Source: Bacillota bacterium (GTDB taxonomy: Bacteria > Bacillota > Clostridia > Christensenellales > UMGS416). From it: 64,000 bases of DNA. Every line of letters starts with the position of its first letter. The first letter of the stretch is position 1. The notes beneath the pieces are model-generated. The model was not told the DNA's origin, ran no database searches, and saw only the letters and a list, made by a program, of their open reading frames with translations. The translations under genes and the position numbers were made by a program. The DNA lies in the NCBI GenBank assembly GCA_023398815.1, contig JAEWRW010000031.1:100237-164236 (forward strand). The letters are read 5' to 3'. Shown in pieces: positions 58,687 to 64,000 of this stretch.

Positions 58687-59580
58687 GCTTTCGCTTCGCT
58701 TTCGCGTCCAACGCGGCGGCGTTGGACGCGATTTGGACGGCTTGATCGCTTTTCACCGAATCGCCCGGCGCACATGTCGCCGGGCGATAACAAATGGTTG
58801 TGCTCGCACGGTTTTTTAGGGAATACGTTTCGCTTATGGGTGGCATTTCCTGTTGTGTTCACGCCAACAATTGCTTCCTCCCGCCGGATGAACCGGCGCT
58901 CGGTTCTTAGGTTTCCGCCCTGTAACGACTTTTTTACAGGCCACTCGCGTCCGACGCTCTAGCGTTGGGCGTGATTTGGACTTTTTGTACATTCTTCATC
59001 GAGTCGCCGTACACGCTTTACACGCCATCCAGGATACAGGGGTGAGCGGGCACGCAAAGCGTGCGACCAGCCTGGCGTGTCCGATTCGCCGCACATGTCG
59101 CCGGGCGACACAAAGTGAGGGTACTCATACGGTTTTCTCGGAGTTCGTTTGTCTGCGGCGAGTTGCGCTATTTGTCTTCACGCTGGCAGGAGGTTTCCTC
59201 TCGCCGGGTGAACCGGTGTTACCCCCGCGCCCTGGTTGCATGGGCGAGCAGCCAGGATGCATGGCCGAGCAGCACGCGCAACGCGCGACCAGGCAACCCA
59301 TAGGGTTGCGACCAGCCACGGCAGACGATTCGTCAGAATCGTTGAGAGTGGTGCGATGGGGTATTACCCCCACCCTGCGGCAGACGATTTGTCAAAATTG
59401 TTGAGAGCAGGGTGAGCAACACATAGTGTTGCGATGGGGCGCTCGGTTCTGATGATTCCTGCCTGCATCAACTCAATCACATCACAGCGCGCATGCGGTT
59501 TTGCTGGTTGCTTTCACGCCGACACTTTTCATCTCCCGCCGAGTGAAGCGGTGGTGCCGACGACCTCCCGCGGCGTACCA
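58687..59580 (+). repeat. Intergenic multi-hairpin element, tandem copies R5a, R5b and partial R5c
   Basis: R5a: TCGCGTCCAACGC/GCGTTGGACGCGA, loop ggcg (58702-58731); TCGCCCGGCG-CACATGT-CGCCGGGCGA, ten perfect pairs (58761-58787); CGCCGG-atgaa-CCGGCG (58882-58898). R5b: TCGCGTCCGACGC/GCGTTGGGCGTGA with wobbles (58945-58974); GCACGC-aaa-GCGTGC (59050-59064); loop CACATGT at 59092-59098; CGCCGG-gtgaa-CCGGTG (59202-59218); GCAACCC-ATA-GGGTTGC (59293-59309); ACGATTC-GTCA-GAATCGT (59325-59342); ACGATTT-GTCA-AAATTGT (59384-59401); GCAACAC-ATA-GTGTTGC (59416-59432). R5c (about 59480-59560) keeps CGCATG and CCGCCGAGTGAAGCGG. No gene is supported. Confidence 0.78.
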
Positions 59581-59629
59581 TGGCGGTAGAGAAACTGCAA
59601 TGAACGCGTTGCCGTTGCCTACCCCGCGC

Positions 59630-59658
59630 TTGCGTATGATCTGGCAAAAGATTACAAT
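59630..59658 (+). promoter_or_regulatory. Promoter of 7TM kinase gene
   Basis: TTGCGT (59630-59635), 17 bases, TACAAT (59653-59658). Confidence 0.7.
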
Positions 59659-59701
59659 ATTCGGGAATGTTCGCGCCTGCGCTGCCGGACGGGGAGGCCC
59701 C

Positions 59702-61399
59702 ATGCACTTTCGCTTTCATCCCTACTTTTTGCTGCTCATGGGCTCGGCGGTCACCACGTTGGCAGTCATTGTGTTTGCGCTGGCGCGGCGGCGGGGGGCC
59801 CGGGGGCTTCGGTGGTTTGTGGCCAATATGGCCGTGCTGACACTGTGGGCGGCCTGCAACGCCCTGGAGCTGGCGGGTGTTGACCTGCCTACCAAGATTT
59901 TCTGGGCCAACCTGCAATACGTGTTCTATGGGTTCTTCCCGCTGACGCTGCTGGCGTCGGCGCTGCAGCTGACGGGCTACGACCGGTGGGCACGGCCCCG
60001 GCGGCTGTGGTGGCTGGCCATCGTGCCGGTGGCGGACATTCTGTTGGTGTGGTTTGACCCCCAGTGGGGGTTGATGCGCCGCAACATGCACCTGGATGCC
60101 AGCGGTCCTTTTTCGGTCATCGCCAAGGACTACGGGCCGTTCTTTCTGGTGGGTGGGGTGTATGCCAACGCGCTGCTCCTTGTCGATTGCGCTCTGCTGT
60201 TGCGCGGGGCGTTGGTGGGCAACCGGCTGAATCGCGTGCAATGCCTGACGGTCTTCGCCGGCGTGTCCGTCACCTACCTACCTAACGTTCTGTTCGTGCT
60301 GGGCCTGAGCCCCCTCAAATTTGACATTACCCCGGCATTCCTGGGGCCGGCGGGGCTGTTGCTGGCCTGGGGGATGCTGCGCTACCAGCTGCTCGACCTG
60401 ATGCCACTGGCCCGTGCTGCCGTGCTGGAGACGATGGACGTGGGCCTGCTGGTGATCGACACCGCCGGCCGGGCGATTGACAGCAACCCCGCCTTCCGGC
60501 GGTTCCTTGGGGTATCGGCCGCGGATATGCTGCAGGACGCCTCCACGCTGTTCTCCTCCATCCCCGCGCTGGCGGAGGCTATGCGCCGCGGCGAGGGTGA
60601 GGTGGAGTTCTCCGGCGGGGAAGGTGCGGATAGCTCCCGCTACCAGGCGCGGGTGTCGCCGCTGCTCGATGGTTGTCGTTTGCTGGGGCGGCTGGTGGTG
60701 GTCAGCGACGTCACCGCGCGCTTTCGTGCCCGGCAGGTGCTGGAGCGCCAGCGGTTGGAGTTGGCCGTCAGCCGCGAGCGGGAGAGCCTGGCCCAAAACC
60801 TGCACGACGACCTGGGGCAGGTGCTGGGCTTTGTGCACCTGCAGGCCCAGGGGGTGCTGCATGAGCTCAGCGCCGCCGGGGTAACCATTGGCCAGCAGCC
60901 GCTGGCACGGCTGGCTGATGCCGCGCGGGAGGCCCACGAGCAGATTCGTGCCACCATCCGCGAGATGCGGGAAAGCCCGTCCGACATCCGCGACCTGTGC
61001 GCGGCCCTGCGGGCCGAAGGGGAACGCTTTTCCGCCCACACCGGCTTGCCGTTGCAGATGAACCTTGACCAGAAGCTGGTGCCCCCGCCGCCGGAGGTAC
61101 GCATGCAGTTTCTTTATGTGGCGCGGGAAGCGCTGCACAATGTGGCCGCCCACGCCGGACCCTGCGCGGTGCGGCTGTCGCTGGTGGCCCAGGGGGATGC
61201 GCTGTCGCTCATGGTGGAAGATACCGGGCAGGGCTTTGCCCCGGAGCAGAAAATGGGAGGCTATGGCCAGACCATCATGGCCGAGCGGGCCGGGCGGATT
61301 GGCGCCCGGCTGGCGGTGGAGTCCGCCCCGGGGCGGGGCTGCCGGGTGCGGCTGACCTGGAGAGAAGGAGAAGAAAACGATGCGACTGCTGCTGGTTGA
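59702..61399 (+). CDS. 7TM sensor histidine kinase (NarL-type)
   Basis: 565 residues. The N-terminal region of about seven membrane helices (residues ~10-225) is of the 7TM histidine-kinase type. A PAS-like domain (LETMDVGLLVIDTAGRAIDSNPAFRRFLGVSAADML) leads to a HisKA_3 domain with the phospho-acceptor His in NLHDDLGQVLGFVHLQAQ, then HATPase with EALHNVAAHAG and DTGQGFAPEQK. ATG 59702 is chosen behind GGGGAGG; the upstream frame is part of the R5c repeat. It overlaps the LuxR-type regulator gene by 20 bases. Signal unknown. Confidence 0.92.
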   Translation: MHFRFHPYFLLLMGSAVTTLAVIVFALARRRGARGLRWFVANMAVLTLWAACNALELAGVDLPTKIFWANLQYVFYGFFPLTLLASALQLTGYDRWARPRRLWWLAIVPVADILLVWFDPQWGLMRRNMHLDASGPFSVIAKDYGPFFLVGGVYANALLLVDCALLLRGALVGNRLNRVQCLTVFAGVSVTYLPNVLFVLGLSPLKFDITPAFLGPAGLLLAWGMLRYQLLDLMPLARAAVLETMDVGLLVIDTAGRAIDSNPAFRRFLGVSAADMLQDASTLFSSIPALAEAMRRGEGEVEFSGGEGADSSRYQARVSPLLDGCRLLGRLVVVSDVTARFRARQVLERQRLELAVSRERESLAQNLHDDLGQVLGFVHLQAQGVLHELSAAGVTIGQQPLARLADAAREAHEQIRATIREMRESPSDIRDLCAALRAEGERFSAHTGLPLQMNLDQKLVPPPPEVRMQFLYVAREALHNVAAHAGPCAVRLSLVAQGDALSLMVEDTGQGFAPEQKMGGYGQTIMAERAGRIGARLAVESAPGRGCRVRLTWREGEENDATAAG

Positions 61400-62030
61400 T
61401 GACCACGCGCTGTTCCTGGAGGGATTGCGTTATCTTTTGAGCACCTACGGCATTGAGGTGGCCGGTGTGGCGCGTGATGGACGGGAGGCCCTGGAGATGG
61501 CGCGCACCCTGCGGCCCGACCTGGTGCTTCTTGACATCCGCATGCCCGGCATGGGCGGGCTTGATACCCTGCGGGCGCTGAAGGACGAGAACCCAACGAT
61601 GCCGGTGGCCATGCTCACCACCTCTGACGAGGATGGGGACCTGATGGAGGCCCTGCGTTGCGGCGCGTCGGGGTACCTGCTCAAAAGCACCGACGCCACC
61701 ACGCTGGTGGAGTTGTTGGGGGAGCTGGAGCGGGGCGAACTGGCGCTGTCGCCGGGGTTGGCGGCCCGCATGCTGGGGGAGTTTGACGCACCCTGCCCCA
61801 CGAATCTCCCCGATGCCGCCGGGCTCACCGGCCGCCAGCGGGAGATTCTGGAGCTCATTGCCGCCGGCCACACCTACAAGGAGGCGGGGGAACTGCTGGG
61901 CATCACCGAGCGGACGATGAAGTACCATATGGGTCGTATTGTGGAGGCGTTGCACCTCAAGAACCGCTCCCAGGTCATTGCCTATGCCGGCCGCCTGGGG
62001 CTGGGGCGGGCCAAACCACCGGAAGGCTGA
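61380..62030 (+). CDS. NarL/LuxR-family response regulator
   Basis: 216 residues. The receiver domain has VDDH at residues 6-9 and phospho-acceptor Asp52 (LLDIRMPG), with LTTSD and GYLLKS. The C-terminal LuxR helix-turn-helix is LTGRQREILELIAAGHTYKEAGELLGITERTMKYHMGRIVEALHLKNRSQ. GAGAAGGAGAAGAAAACG sits before the ATG. It is the partner of the 7TM kinase. The next gene, for a secreted repeat protein, is a possible target. Confidence 0.93.
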   Translation: MRLLLVDDHALFLEGLRYLLSTYGIEVAGVARDGREALEMARTLRPDLVLLDIRMPGMGGLDTLRALKDENPTMPVAMLTTSDEDGDLMEALRCGASGYLLKSTDATTLVELLGELERGELALSPGLAARMLGEFDAPCPTNLPDAAGLTGRQREILELIAAGHTYKEAGELLGITERTMKYHMGRIVEALHLKNRSQVIAYAGRLGLGRAKPPEG

Positions 62031-62191
62031 GACAAACCCCGTCCAAACCAACATTTTACGTTTGACTGTACTTTCGCACATTGCCGAGGCAGGGTACCTT
62101 GTGGTACTTTTGTTTTTGCTTCAGACGATCTGGATAAGTGCGTTCGCGCCGCTCCAGAAGTTATCGCTGTGTACGAAGGGAGTCAACCACT

Positions 62192-64000
62192 ATGCACCGA
62201 AAGGGATTGCGATTGTTATCCTGCGCGTTCGCGTTGGTTCTTGCTCTGTCACTGTTTGCGTTCCCCCAGCCGGCCAAGGCAGACGTTTCCATGCAGGCCA
62301 TAGGGGCGGCACCGGGTATGGATTCTTACAGGGTGAGTAGCACGAAGCTGCAAGAGCTGGACGGGCAGCTCTATCTGGCTGCGGGGATGGCGCCAACGGT
62401 TTCCTACGGCACTACCATATACTATCTGTGCATCTATCGGTGGGATGGCGAATCCGCCGGCTGGGCACAGATCGGCTCGTTCGGCACCGAGAATTTGGAT
62501 AATCTCACCATAGAATTTGCTTGCAACGGCAGCTCGCTGTTTGCCGCATATCGCGAGGGCAATTCCATCTATGTGAACGAGTGCGCCAACCCGGCGGACG
62601 CCTCCCCGACTTGGTCGTTGGTGGACAGCAGCTCGTTCAGCGTCGCCTTTGGCCAAATGGAGCTTGCCGCCGATGGCGACATGCTCTATTTGGCGGTGGG
62701 TGGCTCCGATTATAATGCGTACCTTTACAGTTATGACACTGCAAGCAGTACCGGTTGGGCCATGGTGGGTGGCAGCGCTATTGGCAGCGCCAATGGATCT
62801 TCCGTCGCGTTGACCATCCACAATGGGAGCCCCTATGTGGCGTATAAAGACAGCTACTGGCTCAACGGCACCGTCGTGAAGACCTATGCCGATGGTGCCT
62901 GGTCTACCTATTGGAGCTCCATGGAGGTGTACTGGCCGGAGACCATTGCCCTGGATGGGGACGATAACCTGTACCTCTGCGGGGCACAGTACAATTATGA
63001 AACTTCGGATTATGAGGAAAAGTTTTTTGTCAATGACAGTTCCGGGTTGCACACCTATTCGGGCATTCTCGGCAGACAGGCCGGGCCCTCTCGGTTGTTT
63101 GTCACCAGTGCCAGCGATGTATATTTAGCATGCAACGTCTATGACACGGTCTTCTTCGGCCGCTTTGATGGCCAGTCGGTGACATCCCTCTACAGCTATC
63201 CCTCTGGTAGCAACGATGTTCCTGACGTGATCTGGTACGGCGGTACGCTGGTCATGTCCCATCCAAGCGGCACGGGGAAGGCAGCCGTTTCCCGCTACGT
63301 CACCGATTATACGCTCACTGCCGCGCAGGTTGCGGTGACCAACAACACCGGCAGTGCCGACACGGTGTCTGTCACCGGCATTGCGGCGGGCGACCGCGTT
63401 GCGGTGTATGCGGACAGCAGCTGCACCGATCTGCTGGGCACGGCCTTCGTGGCCGCTGGGGCAACCAGCATCACCGCCAGCATCGATCAGTTGGGCAGCG
63501 ATGCCGGTACGGTATATGTCACCCGGAGCCATGGTATAAACTGGACGCCGGCGCCGGTGGCGGTAGAGTATGACCAAGAGGTTCCGCTCCCGATCACCGT
63601 GACCTTCGACAGCCAGGGTGGCAGCGCGGTACCCAGCCAGCAGGTGGTGCCCAATGGTTTGGTGACCAAGCCTACCAACCCGACCTGGACGGGTCACACC
63701 TTTGGCGGGTGGTACAAGCAGGCAGCCTGCACCAGTGCTTGGAACTTTGCCACCGACCGGGTGACGGCGAATACCACCATCTATGCCAAGTGGACGGTGA
63801 ATGCCCCGATGACCTACGCCGTGGCCGTTTCCGCTAACAACGGTGCCTGGGGCACGGTCTCCGGCGCGGGTAGCTACGCCGCCGGTGCCACGGCCACCGT
63901 GAAGGCCACACCCAAGGCGGGGTATCGGTTCGTCCGCTGGCTGGAGGGCAGTACCGCTGTCTCCACCAACGCGAGCTACGCCTTCCCCGTGACCAAAGCC
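62192..64000 (+). CDS. Secreted InlB-repeat protein, cut by the right edge
   Basis: 603 codons are open to the end of the window with no stop. The start MHRKGLRLLSCAFALVLALSLFAFPQPAKA is a Sec signal peptide, with GAAGGGAG upstream. Residues ~35-390 look like a beta-propeller (repeated LYLA, NLYLCGAQ, DVYLACN strands). Next comes a short Ig-like segment, an InlB B-repeat (TVTFDSQGGSAVPSQQVV... FGGWYKQAACTSAWNF ... TIYAKWTV, about 470-530), and a divergent InlB repeat (NNGAWGTVSGAGSYAAGATATVKATPKAGYRFVRWLEG). Probably a large cell-surface adhesin or binding protein; the anchor would lie beyond the window. Confidence 0.88.
   Translation, partial: MHRKGLRLLSCAFALVLALSLFAFPQPAKADVSMQAIGAAPGMDSYRVSSTKLQELDGQLYLAAGMAPTVSYGTTIYYLCIYRWDGESAGWAQIGSFGTENLDNLTIEFACNGSSLFAAYREGNSIYVNECANPADASPTWSLVDSSSFSVAFGQMELAADGDMLYLAVGGSDYNAYLYSYDTASSTGWAMVGGSAIGSANGSSVALTIHNGSPYVAYKDSYWLNGTVVKTYADGAWSTYWSSMEVYWPETIALDGDDNLYLCGAQYNYETSDYEEKFFVNDSSGLHTYSGILGRQAGPSRLFVTSASDVYLACNVYDTVFFGRFDGQSVTSLYSYPSGSNDVPDVIWYGGTLVMSHPSGTGKAAVSRYVTDYTLTAAQVAVTNNTGSADTVSVTGIAAGDRVAVYADSSCTDLLGTAFVAAGATSITASIDQLGSDAGTVYVTRSHGINWTPAPVAVEYDQEVPLPITVTFDSQGGSAVPSQQVVPNGLVTKPTNPTWTGHTFGGWYKQAACTSAWNFATDRVTANTTIYAKWTVNAPMTYAVAVSANNGAWGTVSGAGSYAAGATATVKATPKAGYRFVRWLEGSTAVSTNASYAFPVTKA

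Overview
The window looks like chromosomal DNA of a GC-rich anaerobic bacterium, most likely class Clostridia (Bacillota); this is inference. Support: hydroxylamine reductase with a CRP/FNR regulator, an anaerobic radical-SAM sulfatase maturase, BlaI/M56, YitT, YhgE/Pip and VanS-like proteins, strong GGAGG ribosome sites, TTGACA/TATAAT promoters, and a tRNA with encoded CCA.

Layout. 1-3.2 kb: a truncated unknown gene, a cysteine desulfurase/TtcA-like pair and a small membrane protein. 3.3-8.1 kb: a sugar-type solute-binding lipoprotein followed by a two-component system. 8.4-16.3 kb: DUF1801 and YitT genes, then a GntR-led operon (aminotransferase, D-2-hydroxyacid dehydrogenase, amino-acid ABC transporter, dimethylargininase-like hydrolase) with two attenuator-like leaders. 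16.6-20.3 kb: cupin, hcp, CRP-family regulator, TfoX-C protein, lipoprotein. 20.3-27.3 kb: GH172, GH130, a membrane protein, two frameshifted genes (padR, tauE) and a blaI/M56 pair.

28,031-44,934 is an integrated island of about 16.9 kb. It is bounded by a 56-bp perfect direct repeat that is the 3' part of tRNA-Arg(ACG); the intact tRNA sits at the right end next to a tyrosine integrase. It carries an RHH repressor, a GYF-domain membrane protein, an IS256 remnant, a 1,225-residue membrane-anchored YobI-like P-loop NTPase, a type I restriction operon hsdM-hsdS-(DUF2971)-hsdR, an excisionase-like protein, a 39-bp tandem array with 14-bp repeats, a stand-alone primase-type zinc finger, and the integrase. 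Much of it is visibly AT-richer than the host. The RHH promoter region and the hsdM promoter share a palindrome core (GATATATC), suggesting one island regulator for both.

45-64 kb: a toroid protein; AraC regulator divergent from a sulfatase, its maturase and a TauE/SafE exporter (a desulfation unit); TetR/YhgE; a lipoprotein; two metallo-beta-lactamase-fold proteins flanking a carboxylesterase; a 7TM histidine kinase/LuxR pair; and a secreted InlB-repeat protein running off the right end.

The least explained signal is a family of large intergenic multi-hairpin elements (about 8.06, 16.26, 21.6, 50.84 and 58.7-59.6 kb), all on the + strand. Stem sequences differ from copy to copy while base pairing and loop sequences (CACATGT/CGCATGT; RTGAA; ATA; GTCA) are kept. 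I do not recognise this family. Other unusual points are two apparently leaderless genes, a probable CTG start codon, and an Hcp operator centred at about -41.5.
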